A DNA stretch of 64,000 nt from the NCBI RefSeq assembly GCF_001189235.2, contig NZ_LFIP02000014.1:1-64000 (forward strand), read 5' to 3'. Within the stretch, counting starts at the first letter, position 1; each line of letters opens with the position of its first letter. The notes beneath the pieces were generated by a model. It worked only from the letters and a program-made list of their open reading frames with translations. It ran no database searches and had not been told where the DNA came from. Below, in pieces: positions 17,379 to 26,080 of this stretch. A program made the translations under genes and the position numbers. The stretch comes from Bradyrhizobium embrapense (GTDB taxonomy: Bacteria; Pseudomonadota; Alphaproteobacteria; Rhizobiales; Xanthobacteraceae).

Positions 17379-19029
17379 GGCTCTGACTCACTTTTGATGC
17401 AGTTTGCGGGATGTCTGCGCTTTGATTGGAGGAGAATCAGCGCCATGCAGCAGGCACTCCACCGCTCCAGTTTGGTGCAGCGTGGGTTTGTTGTAGAGAG
17501 TGCTTACTACGAGGGTGATAAGGCCATTGTTGTGGTTCGGGCGTCCGGAAGCGTCGGCCTGTGTCCATCTTGCGGAACGGTTTCCCGAAGTGTCCATCGC
17601 CGCTATCGACGCCGCGTGACCGATCTGCCGCTCTCGGGGCGGATCGTCCAGCTCTTGGTAATCGCCCGCCGCTTTCGCTGTGGCGCGGTTCTATGCGGGC
17701 GCCAAATCTTCACCGAGCGATTCGCCGAAGGCGTACTGGCGCCATCGGCGCGACGTACGGCAAGCCTGGACTCCATCGTCCATCACCTCGGTCTGGCGCT
17801 TGGCGGTCGACCTGCAGCAGGCTTTGCAAAGCGGCTGATGCTGCCGGTGAGCAAAGATACGCTTCTTCGGGTAGTTCGGCGCCGTAGCCGTCGTCCAACT
17901 GACCCGCTCAAGGTTATCGGCGTTGATGATTGGGCCTGGCGGCGCAATCACCGATACGCCAGCATCATCTGCAACCTGGAAAGGCGCCGGGTGGTCACCC
18001 TGCTGCCGGATCGTGAACCGGCAACTGCCCAAGCGTGGCTCTCTGCTCATCCCACGATCGCAATCGTCGCCCGTGATCGTGGCGGCGGATATGGCGAAGC
18101 GGCAGCCAAGGCTCTACCGCATGCAGTACAGGTCGCCGATCGTTGGGATCTGATGGAGAACGCCAGTCGGACTTTCCTCGACGCCGTACGCAAATCGATG
18201 CGCCAGATACGCACCGTCATCGGCGCCACCACAATCAACCCCAAGCTGCTCACGGCCGCCGAACGCCTTCAGTATGAGGGTTATCTGCGCCGCGAGGAGA
18301 CCAACGCGGCCATCTTAGCACTGTCGAAGAACGGCATACCTATCAAGCAGATTGTGCGTCAGACCGGCCACAGCAGGAAGCTGATACGACAGGTGGTCCG
18401 CGGCGAATGTCACGACGTCTTCCGAACCCGGCAAAGTTCGTTGGATCTGCACTTGCCATGGCTGGACGAGCAGTGGGCGTCCGGCTGCCGCAATGGAGCT
18501 GAACTGTGGCGCCGCTTAACAGGGCTTGGATTCCGAGGCTCGCTCCGCGTCATCAGCGAGTGGGCCACCCGCAGACGACGAGCGGAAAGCGCCGACACAA
18601 AACTTGCAGAGGATTCCGTCGGCCAGGACGATCGCGCGCCTCATGACAATCGGGCGGGACTCCCTCACGAAAGCGGAGACCGTCACGGTCGTGGCGATCG
18701 AAGCTGGCGTGCCAACCTTGGTCGAGGCACGCGAGATCATTGCCGAATTCCACATGATGATCCGCCGCAAGATCGAGGTGCGTCTCATGACGTGGATCGA
18801 GCGCGCCCGCGCTAGTCTCGTCGTCTCGTTCGCCAGCGGCGTCGCCAGGGACGAAACGGCGGTCCGAGCAGCAATCACTTTGCCCTGGTCTAACGGCCAG
18901 ACTGAAGGTCAGATCACGCGCCTCAAGCTCATCAAACGCCAAATGTACGGCCGCGGCAAAATCGATCTGCTTCAAGCGAGACTAATCGGCGCAGAATAAT
19001 CGGAGCTGCACCAAAATTGCGTCAGAGCC
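17379..19029 (+). mobile_element. ISL3-family insertion sequence, 1651 bp
   Basis: Imperfect terminal repeats: GGCTCTGACTCACTTTTGAT at 17379.. and, on the reverse strand, GGCTCTGACGCAATTTTGGT ending at 19029. GGCTCT tips are typical of ISL3. The flanking eight bases do not match, so the target duplication is lost or the element has been rearranged. It carries one transposase gene, frameshifted. Confidence 0.85.
17445..18999 (+). pseudogene. ISL3-family transposase with a one-base frameshift
   Basis: Starts MQQALHRSSLVQRGFVVESA at 17445, has the N-terminal zinc-ribbon type CPSC motif, then VIGVDDWAWRRNHRY, IVARDRGGGYGEAA and AVQVADRWDLMENA (the DDE core). At about 18600 the frame is lost. The other frame resumes with NLQRIPSARTIARLMTIGRD and ends LPWSNGQTEGQITRLKLIKR..GRGKIDLL, the conserved C-terminus. 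Removing one A from the AAAA run at about 18597..18601 rejoins the halves. The rest looks intact. Confidence 0.85.
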
Positions 19030-19368
19030 ACATTTGCAAGCCGATTGACACGAACACTCATTGAGCGCGAGGAGATCGTCCTTCCAGATGCCGTCGGCAT
19101 AGGTTTGCAGGGACTTGTTGCCAGCGGCACTCTCACGTACGCCAACCTAGGAGCTCTCATTCCCTTCGCGCGTGTAGGCGAGCGAGATAGTGATGATGGG
19201 CGCTTGAACGATTGGATGGGAGGCAACCGCATCTATCGAGTGCACGAAGATGTTGTGGGGCTTGGTCAATACGGTCGAACACTTACCGTCCTGACGTGTG
19301 ATGGTCTGACTTGATCGAAAGCTGGACGCCCAGGTCTCGGAAGTAGTCTCGAGGTCGGATTACCGTGA
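19030..19368. other. No gene seen, contains a weak tts-box-like string
   Basis: Frame 19045..19314 is open but unrecognised. GTCTGACTTGATCGAAAGCT at 19304..19323 resembles the start of a rhizobial tts box (GTCAG.TT.TCGAAAGC) with indels. No gene follows it on the plus strand, so I do not call it functional. Confidence 0.3.
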
Positions 19369-19418
19369 TGGTGCGGGCGGCCGGACTCGAACCGGCATGG
19401 TAATCCCCAACGGATTTT
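19369..19418 (-). tRNA. 3' exon of an intron-containing tRNA-Leu (5' half absent)
   Basis: On the reverse strand from 19418 to 19369: AAAATCCG (3' half of the anticodon loop and stem), a long type-II variable arm (UGG-GGAUUA-CCA), T arm GCCGG-TTCGAGT-CCGGC, acceptor CGCCCGC and an encoded ACCA. The long variable arm and the A-A after the splice point indicate tRNA-Leu with anticodon NAA, probably UAA. The matching acceptor, D arm and anticodon 5' half are not upstream, so this copy cannot make a tRNA. Confidence 0.75.
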
Positions 19419-19602
19419 CTTACTACTTCGACTTTCGCCGCCGCCATTGAGCGTTCGTAGTCTGGACTATCCCTTCACCGTAGCTGAGTCGTCGCAGGTG
19501 CTGCCCGTCTAGGGCCAGCTAGCCTTGATTCCTGCGTGAGGATCTCGTCTCGGGTCAACACTGCCCTTACGCAAATTCCAATAATCCCTCGCAAACCCGC
19601 TA
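19419..19602 (-). ncRNA. Group I intron (subgroup IC3-like) in the tRNA-Leu remnant, 5' splice site lost
   Basis: The reverse strand contains CTACGGTGAAGGGATAGTCC and TAGACGGGCAGCACCTGCGA, matching the P3-P8-P7 core I remember for the Azoarcus tRNA-Ile intron (CTATGGTGAAGGCATAGTCC and TAGACGGCACCCACCT). It also has a GGCGAAAGTC P9 hairpin and a G before the 3' exon. A TTGCG...CGTAA P2 is present near the 5' end. Upstream the sequence becomes the stop codon of the adjacent metallo-beta-lactamase gene instead of a 5' exon. Confidence 0.75.
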
Positions 19603-20478
19603 TAGGTGGTTCAGCGGTATCTTCAGATAGCTGACGCCGTTGTCTTCGGGCGCTGGGAACCGACCCGCCCGCATGTTGATTTGCAAGGCGGGCAGGATCA
19701 GCACGGGCAAGTCGAGCGTCTCGTCGCGCGCGTGGCGCATCGCAACAAATTCCTCCTCGCTGACGCCATCATGAACGTGGACGTTCTTTTCGCGTTCTTC
19801 TGCGACCGTAGTTTGCCAGAGCGGAGCGCCCCCATCCGGCCGATAGTCGTGACAAACGTAAAGCCGCGTGTGCGCCGGAAGTGCGAACAGCTTTCGGATC
19901 GAGCGATAAAGCTCGCGAGGATCGCCACCCGGGAAGTCGCATCGGCCGGTTCCACAATCCGGCATGAACAGTGTGTCGCCGACAAACGCGGTATCGCCGA
20001 TCAGGTACGTCAGACAGGCGGGCGTATGACCAGGAGTGTGGATGACGCGAGCTTTCAGTTCGCCAATCCGAAACGTCTCACCGTCCCTGAACAGGTGATC
20101 GAATTGGCTGCCATTGGTCGCGAATGCGGGCTCGAGATTAAGTATCCTCCTAAAGGTCTCCTGGACGATCGCAATTTTCTCGCCGATTGCAATCCGGCCG
20201 CCCAGTTTCTCCTTTAGATAAAGCGCCGCGGACAGGTGGTCGGCATGAGCATGTGTCTCGAGGTGCCATTCCTGAACAAGATGTCTCTCCTTGAAATAGG
20301 CAACAATCGCATCTGCAGATTGCGTGCGCGTACGCGCAGCATTCGCGTCATAATCGAGTACTGAATCGACAATCGCTGCTCGCCGCGTATCGGGATCCGA
20401 CACGACATAGCTGACCGTACCCGTAATGGTATCGAAGAAACCTTTCACGTCAGGTTGACGTGTAGCTTCGCTGTTCAT
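19600..20478 (-). CDS. Metallo-beta-lactamase fold persulfide dioxygenase (ETHE1/Blh-like)
   Basis: Predicted to oxidise glutathione persulfide to sulfite in the cytoplasm. The metal motif HAHADH is at residues 76-81. Further ligands lie in the HTPGHTPACLTY stretch, in the FVGDTLFMPDCGTGRCDFPG stretch and in YVCHDYRPDG. The CGTGRCDFPGG loop is typical of the ETHE1/Blh group. It lacks the rhodanese domain some relatives have. ATG 20478 has AGGGA six bases upstream; 20481 is the alternative. The end (SYLKIPLNHL) is natural for the family, and the TAG at 19600..19602 lies exactly at the start of the intron fragment. Confidence 0.85.
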   Translation of the reverse strand: MNSEATRQPDVKGFFDTITGTVSYVVSDPDTRRAAIVDSVLDYDANAARTRTQSADAIVAYFKERHLVQEWHLETHAHADHLSAALYLKEKLGGRIAIGEKIAIVQETFRRILNLEPAFATNGSQFDHLFRDGETFRIGELKARVIHTPGHTPACLTYLIGDTAFVGDTLFMPDCGTGRCDFPGGDPRELYRSIRKLFALPAHTRLYVCHDYRPDGGAPLWQTTVAEEREKNVHVHDGVSEEEFVAMRHARDETLDLPVLILPALQINMRAGRFPAPEDNGVSYLKIPLNHL

Positions 20479-20735
20479 CATGGATCCCTGGGTATTAATT
20501 CGACAGCCATCTGCGTCACCATGCGAAACTGTTCCAGCATCGATGATTTTGCCTTGATCTGCGTCAAGCGGGCGATCGACCATTGCGCGTCTTTATTGGC
20601 GAAGATTTCAGATGTTGAGGCGTTGGATTGCGGTCGGCTGTATGCTCTTGTCTACCACTCCTCACCCGCTAGCCATGCTAATCGTTGGGTCATAACCAAT
20701 GGTCTGATTGTTTGAGCAGCGGCATGCTTCGCTGC

Positions 20736-20930
20736 ATGAAAGTTTGCGCACTCATTGCCTGGAACTTGCGTCGGATCCGTGTAGAATGCGGCATTTCGCA
20801 AGAGCAATTGGCTTACAACGCTGGGATTGACCGCTGATATTTGGCCAGTCTTGAGCGGGAATCGAAGAACCCGACGATTGACCTCATCGAGCGGATGGCC
20901 GCAAGGCTAGTGTTGATCCATCCGAATTCT
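20736..20930 (+). pseudogene. XRE-family regulator remnant with an internal stop
   Basis: From ATG 20736 the frame reads MKVCALIAWNLRRIRVECGI then SQEQLAYNAGIDR, a TGA stop at 20835..20837, and continues YLASLERESKNPTIDLIERM AARL. Read through, this is a complete Cro/C1-type helix-turn-helix (the stop replaces the usual S/T of GIDRSYLS). A single point mutation explains it. The C-terminal side ends about 20930. Confidence 0.7.
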
Positions 20931-21009
20931 TCGTTGGGCCGTCGAAACGCTCGGGGATTTCCACGACCTTAACCTTGCGGCCGTGAAGACCATGCTCGCC
21001 GAAGGCACA

Positions 21010-21300
21010 GAACTGACTTTCAGGACAGTGATGGCAACACCGCGCTGATCTGGGCGGCCTGCAGCGATCATCCCGCGATCGTCGAGGCCTTGCTGGCCAA
21101 GGATACCGCTCTCGAGCTCCGTGACAGCGATGGCCACACGGCCCTGATCCTAGCGGCGGTGTTCGGTCATATCTCGATCGTAAGGCCCTGCTGGCCAAAG
21201 GTGCGGCCGTCGACGCCCGGGACAACTCTGGGGACACCGCGCTGATCTGTGCGGCCGGCGAGGGCCACATGGTGATCATCAAACTGATCGAAGCAGCGGC
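21010..21300 (+). pseudogene. Ankyrin-repeat protein remnant, frameshifted
   Basis: Three successive ankyrin repeats can be read: DSDGNTALIWAACSDHPAIV EALLAKD, DSDGHTALILAAVFGHISIV, and after a frameshift at about 21180, ALLAKGAAVDARDNSGDTAL ICAAGEGHMVII. The TALI.AA..GH..IV..LL spacing of about 33 residues is diagnostic. Neither start nor end is preserved. Reverse-strand frames here are shadows. Confidence 0.7.
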
Positions 21301-21591
21301 AATCCGCCGTCTGAACCACGACAGCCCCTTCCACTGCGGTGGAGGGGCATTTCGTTTGGCTTCCCCTGGTAACTTCCGACTGATGTCCCACAATGCGGGC
21401 GCACCAAGCAACACCGTTTCGTCCCGTGCGGATGCCCCAGACGGATAGCGCGCCGCCGGCTTCTTTGTTTTGCTAACGGCGATTGCTTCATTGGCCGCAC
21501 AACTGAAAGCAAACGGAGTAGCCAAAAGGCCAAAATGCCACCGCGGTTCGCTGGTGAGCGTAGAGGAAGTACTATCCGCAGACTGGAGCGT

Positions 21592-21912
21592 TCAAGCCAG
21601 GGGTTCGACCTTCGCGATAGCCTTCGCGGATTCGATTGAATAGATCAAATCCCGCGCGGCTCGCTGTGTGGCACCTTTCATCCAAACTTGGAAGATGCCT
21701 ATCTGATCGGCCGTTGAAAGCGTCGAAAACACCTTTTTGTAGAGATCCGTCAGTTGCGTCGTCTCGGCCTGCATGCGTTCTTGCCAGTGCCAGTACGTCT
21801 CGAGGTATCTCTTCGAAAACTCAGTTTGCGTTGCGATCGCTCGCCTAGTGAGGTCTTGAAACGCGTCGGATGCGTGGTTCATCTCATCACTTATTTCGGT
21901 TTCGATTGTCAT
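21592..21912 (-). CDS. Small helical protein, phasin-like appearance
   Basis: 106 residues from ATG 21912, with GGAG six bases upstream. Sequence starts MTIETEISDEMNHASDAFQD and is almost entirely amphipathic helix rich in Gln, Glu and Thr, ending MKGATQRAARDLIYSIESAK. This composition and length resemble phasins, the granule-coating proteins of polyhydroxybutyrate storage, but I see no definite phasin signature. Alone on the reverse strand. Confidence 0.5.
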   Translation of the reverse strand: MTIETEISDEMNHASDAFQDLTRRAIATQTEFSKRYLETYWHWQERMQAETTQLTDLYKKVFSTLSTADQIGIFQVWMKGATQRAARDLIYSIESAKAIAKVEPLA

Positions 21913-22129
21913 TACGATCTCCTTGCCAGCGTAGTATCTGAAAATAGGTACCGGCAGACGATGTTGCCGGTACCTTGCTCTGACGTGGTCCAACCAAGGG
22001 CATGTGCTTCAATGTCCCTGGCATCGTGAGCCCAATGTGACCGATCAAGCCAGCCTGGTGCGGCTGAACAAGTGGCGCATGCAGCGTACCCGCCAAGAAT
22101 TCTCCGCTAGCTTCATACGGCGCGACCGC

Positions 22130-23074
22130 CTAGGGGGCGAACGTAGCGGAAGTTCCCTGCTTCTCGATGCACGTGGTGCCAAGTTTGGGGCCGCCGATAG
22201 GGCCAACTTGATAGTCGGCAAGCACGTTGATCACTGCGGGGTGACTCAAATTCTGCACGAGGATAGGAGGACTGAAATCGTTGTCCGCAACGTAGCCCGT
22301 CGAGATTGTAGCTGTACCAGCTTCGTTTAGGACCTCGGCATTTACAGCGGTCGCACCTTCGACCAGTCTACCGCGGCCATTAGCCCCGCGGACGAGCGCG
22401 TAAGGCGTGACCGTCCACGTACCGTTAGCATTGTACACGACGCTGAAGGTTGAATATCCTGGCGTGGCGTCGCAAACGGCCGCCGTGGCCGAGGATGCGG
22501 TGAAGTTCATCACCGTGCCGGCCGTATAGTTGCCGGTTTGAACATAGAAAATGCGAATGGGCTGACAGTCCAAATTGGTGTTTGGTTGGGCTGTGACGAA
22601 ATTCGAGAGTGTGACACCGCCAGTTAGAGTTCGTAAGGCAGAGCCGGCATTGTAGTTCTCCAAGGTCGGGTTAAAGACCGGCGTTATGATGCGGAAGGAG
22701 CCAGCCTGCGGGCCCGGCGTGGAAACCGGCGGCGATAGCCCAAGAGAGGGATTGACGGTCATGGTCGTCGTGTTCTTGGTGGGCGTTCCGCCGGCCGCGG
22801 GGGTTACGGTGATTGCCTGTGAGGCCGCGAGTTGTCCGGACGGCTTGCCAACGGTCGGCGGTGTCACCTGTTGTTGGACGCCGGCGTAGTCTTGTATCAC
22901 CAGCGAGAATGTCAGGATGGCTCCTGACGTCTCGAAGGGTAGCAGCGCTTGAGAGTATAGGCTGTTGGTGTACACCTCGGGACCGCCGGTGTAGATCGCC
23001 GGTTGCTGAAAGAAGAAGAAATTCTGAAGCGCAGGGCTGTTGTTCTGCACGTTGATTGTGATTGTGGTGGCCAT
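22130..23074 (-). CDS. Uncharacterised 314-residue beta-rich protein
   Basis: Not recognised. Starts MATTITINVQNNSPALQNFF, with GAGGAAC a few bases upstream. It is low in charge and rich in Thr, Ser, Asn, Pro and Gly, with beta-strand-like alternation. A Pro/Thr-rich linker lies near residues 90-125. Three or four Cys are in the second half. There is no signal peptide or membrane segment. Such composition suits an extracellular, capsid-like or inclusion-forming protein. It is not in an obvious operon. Confidence 0.6.
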   Translation of the reverse strand: MATTITINVQNNSPALQNFFFFQQPAIYTGGPEVYTNSLYSQALLPFETSGAILTFSLVIQDYAGVQQQVTPPTVGKPSGQLAASQAITVTPAAGGTPTKNTTTMTVNPSLGLSPPVSTPGPQAGSFRIITPVFNPTLENYNAGSALRTLTGGVTLSNFVTAQPNTNLDCQPIRIFYVQTGNYTAGTVMNFTASSATAAVCDATPGYSTFSVVYNANGTWTVTPYALVRGANGRGRLVEGATAVNAEVLNEAGTATISTGYVADNDFSPPILVQNLSHPAVINVLADYQVGPIGGPKLGTTCIEKQGTSATFAP

Positions 23075-23926
23075 GACGTTCCTCTCAATTCTGGTGGGTG
23101 TCGGTCGTCCAGGTGTGAGCAGGGATGATACTCACATTGTCTGGTGGCTCATTTGAGTGTCATCTCGCGATTGCGAGACATTGACGACCGCACGAATTTG
23201 ATCCCGTCGCTGACTCAGCAAACGGTGTGCCACACAGGAGTTGTATTCGAGCGCGAGGAAAGCATCTGGTTAGCACCAGACTCGGGTCGCTCATGCTGGC
23301 AAGGTCCGACTCCTTACCTCAAAGTACCGAACCAGACACGGGAGACTGCGACAAAAAGCGAAGCGGGCAGGCACTACTGAACAGAGCGGGCTAAGCTGAT
23401 TGACGCACATGACGGTGATCGCCGGCAGTCCGTGCAACGACATTGGCAGTCAAATGCGAAGAACCTGGTGCCGGACAACTGCGAGATTGAAAGCCAATTG
23501 CGTCAAAAGAGGTGGGCGCACCGCTGCGGCCACCTTCACTAGTCGAATTGATCCACGGACACCGAAAGCATTGCCGCGCGTTCGACGTGGCCCGATTGTA
23601 TGAGCGCACCGGCCAGCCGGCGCCCCAGTTGGTGAAAGTTTTCGAGGACTTCGGGGTTTTTGGCGGCCAAGGATCGTAGAGTGTTTAGGTCCGGGTCAGC
23701 GGAGGAAGGCTTGTGCGATTTCGGTTTTGCGCGAAGGCTTTGTGCCAATCTCCTTGTCGTCAGGAGCTTGACCGGAAAACGTTCGCCAGTTTTACGCCGG
23801 CTCTAACGTTTCCGGCAAACTGCTTGATGAACCGTAGGGAGGTGTCATTGTGCCACTATTCCCCGCTGGTGTCCGTCTGATACCCAAGAAACATGCATCA
23901 AACTCGGCAAGGCTAGTCACGTGAAT
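23075..23926. other. No supported gene
   Basis: A reverse frame at 23539..23748 (69 codons; ENFHQLGRRLAGALIQSGHV) is mildly protein-like but has no context. Plus frames at 23144..23380 are unrecognised. Confidence 0.3.
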
Positions 23927-24145
23927 CTAAAGTTCACCACATAAAGTCTGGTGGGCTTTGTGGCAGAAGCGTTTGACGGAAGCCAAAATCTGGTCAGCAG
24001 ACTTGGTCCATTTGAAGGGCTTCGGATTTTTGTTGTGCAGGTCGATGAAGGTACGGATGTCGGCCTCGAGCTGTTTGACCGAGGTGTGAACACCTCGCTG
24101 GATTTGCTTTCTGGTGAGTTCAGCGAACCAGCGTGGGCGCTTCAA
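23927..24145 (-). pseudogene. IS630-family transposase, C-terminal fragment (second subgroup)
   Basis: Reads RPRWFAELTRKQIQRGVHTS and VKQLEADIRTFIDLHNKNPK, ending LASVKRFCHKAHQTLCGEL: the C-terminal end of the IS630 transposase type common in rhizobia. Everything upstream, including the DDE triad, is missing. It belongs to a different subgroup from the fragment at 14122..14390. Confidence 0.8.
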
Positions 24146-24249
24146 AACGAGGTCCCTACCGATTCCGGTAGCAGCCCTGCGAACGGCCTTTGGCCATATT
24201 GGGTTTACTCACACGTATCGAACCGGCCCACGCAATAGGGAGTACCAGA

Positions 24250-24775
24250 ATGAAAATCGCTGTTTGGAGTGCGCTCGGTGTGTTTGCGACTTATGTGTTT
24301 GCAGTTGGTGCACTCGGCTGGTTGGCGAAACCGTTCATGAGTCAAACTATCCGGCAAATGGTCGCAAGATTATTGACCGGCTCGGGACAGAGAAAACGCC
24401 GCGAGTTCCACAGCTTACGCCCGATAGCCGACGCGATGTTAAAAGCGCGGGTGCTCCAATCATGAATTGGGAAGATGGCAGGTTGATACGTGCCATTGCC
24501 CGCGCAGAAGTTCGAACGCGGGACCGGATTATCCGGTTGAAGCCGAAGACTTTCTCGATGTTGAAACGGAGCGCCTGGAAAAAAAGTTTCGCATCATCGC
24601 GGATGTGGGGCGCTACGTAGAACTGGCGAACGCCACTCTCAAGCTCCAGGAACGCAACGTGCTTGCGTTGGAGCGTCAAGCAGCTGCGTTCGAAGCTTTG
24701 GCCAGAAGCCAAAAGCGCGACCAGGTTTGGACGCGAAGATCGTGGCAATGGCGCGGACCCAAGCGGCGTCGATAA
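24250..24775 (+). pseudogene. Possible membrane-anchored coiled-coil protein, broken over three frames
   Basis: ATG 24250, after GGGAG, starts MKIAVWSALGVFATYVFAVG ALGWL, a single transmembrane helix. A second frame then reads PANGRKIIDRLGTEKTPRVP, and a third VEAEDFLDVETERLEKKFRI plus a coiled coil (LANATLKLQERNVLALERQA). The pieces follow each other without gap and look like one decayed gene, but I know no homolog to prove it. The first frame alone could be a 71-residue protein. Confidence 0.3.
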
Positions 24776-25213
24776 CGGCAACTCAAACCTTCTTGATTGA
24801 TCCTTGCGTTGGCGGCTTGCATTGGCGGAACGTACTCGCCGCCGGATTGCTAGGAGCGACGTTGACATCAAGCCACGTGAGATAGCCCCAGGTGACAAGA
24901 ATGACAAACAAGTCGGAAAGCAGACAAAGCTGTCACAACTACGGTGCAAATTGCAGGGCTTTGTTTGGCACAAAGAATGCAGCTCTTCAGGCTACCCAGG
25001 GCGCCCTCCCTTGGGTATGGCTACCATCGCAAGTTGAAGCTTTGGCTGGCCAGCGGAGTTAGCGGCGCGTGACTTGAGGCGCGGGACGGCGTCCGCTCGG
25101 CCGACACCGACGGGCGTCTGGTCAGGCGGCCGCTAACTTCCAACGCTCGGATCGTATGAGCTGGTCGGCTTAAGATGTCTTGATAAGGCCATACAGTCCC
25201 AGGGGTGATGAAA
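24776..25213. other. No firm gene
   Basis: A 53-codon frame at 24901..25062 (MTNKSESRQSCHNYGANCRA) has a weak ribosome site and is not supported further. The ribosome site AGGGG for the gene at 25214 lies at its end. Confidence 0.3.
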
Positions 25214-26080
25214 ATGGTGGGAAGATCCGCGCTTTGGTCCTGTCTCGGTCTATTGTTGATCAGCCTGGTTGAGCCGGCCATTATGAGCTGCCTTGTTCGC
25301 GCCAAGTACGATCCGCTCGTGCACGACGATCCGCTCGCGCACAAAGTTAAATCAACCTGGCGAGCGCGAGATGGCGAGAGCGCTGAAAAAATCATCGCGA
25401 ACGTCTCGAAGGTGGCGCATTTCGTCCCTCGCATGTGGGGTGTCGCCAGAGGCGCCAACGGAACGGAATATGTGCTCTTTTCCTGGACCAGGCACGCGGA
25501 CAATAGGTTGCACGAAGAATACGCAATCACTTGGAAGACCGCGCCCGACGAGACGATTAAAATTGATTCGCCTTATGCCAAACCGATAGAACTAGGCTGG
25601 CGTGCATTCGCACTCTCCTTGATCGCCGATGAAATCAAAGACAGCGAGAAGGACGTCAACCGTCGCTTCCTCCACGATCAGACCAATTTCAATTTCGTGA
25701 CGGCGGTACAAGGCAAGTTGGGCGATCTCTTGCGGCTCGGCTCCTGTACGATCGTTGACTCGGTTGGCGTGGATTACTCGCCGAAGGTCAATGAGGAGCA
25801 GACCACCAAAGGTGATTCTTGGTGCGTTGTGCTCTTGGTGAACTGCAATATCCCTGGTCCCGATTTTTGCATCCGCCACGGGGTCATCGCATTCGAGAAA
25901 CGAGAGGGACAGGATTGGGAGGCGAAATCCTTCTTTGCCACGCGTATCGCGGCATTACCCCCGGGCTCCTGGTTCGATTGCATCAAGCCGAATGAACATG
26001 AAGGGTACACGGACGGCGAGAAGGCGCAAAAGGCTTCGACAAATGAACGCAGAGAACAACTTCGCGGCGCGGCTCATTGA
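25214..26080 (+). CDS. Unknown membrane-anchored protein, first gene of a two-gene operon
   Basis: Not recognised. It starts MVGRSALWSCLGLLLISLVE (a transmembrane helix or uncleaved signal), followed by a soluble region of about 260 residues with four Cys, mixed alpha/beta by composition (TEYVLFSWTRHADNRLHEEY, WCVVLLVNCNIPGPDFCIRH). ATG 25214 is preferred: AGGGG lies eight bases upstream. 25208 is also possible. Its last 38 bases overlap the next gene, so the two are probably co-translated and act together. Confidence 0.6.
   Translation: MVGRSALWSCLGLLLISLVEPAIMSCLVRAKYDPLVHDDPLAHKVKSTWRARDGESAEKIIANVSKVAHFVPRMWGVARGANGTEYVLFSWTRHADNRLHEEYAITWKTAPDETIKIDSPYAKPIELGWRAFALSLIADEIKDSEKDVNRRFLHDQTNFNFVTAVQGKLGDLLRLGSCTIVDSVGVDYSPKVNEEQTTKGDSWCVVLLVNCNIPGPDFCIRHGVIAFEKREGQDWEAKSFFATRIAALPPGSWFDCIKPNEHEGYTDGEKAQKASTNERREQLRGAAH

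Noticed and set aside
18526..18999. Separate second ORF of the ISL3 element using programmed frameshifting
   Set aside because: ISL3 transposases are normally one frame. Removing one A restores it, and no canonical slippery heptamer with a downstream structure was seen.
19304..19338. tts box for TtsI
   Set aside because: The TCGAAAGCT core is present but GTCAG is distorted by an insertion, and no plus-strand gene follows.
19369..19602. Acceptor piece of a two-piece tmRNA
   Set aside because: Alphaproteobacteria do have split tmRNA, but this 3' end has a long type-II variable arm and is preceded by a group I intron core, so tRNA-Leu fits better.
20884..21525. 213-codon reverse frame
   Set aside because: It is antisense to the ankyrin repeats, which are the recognisable coding sequence there.
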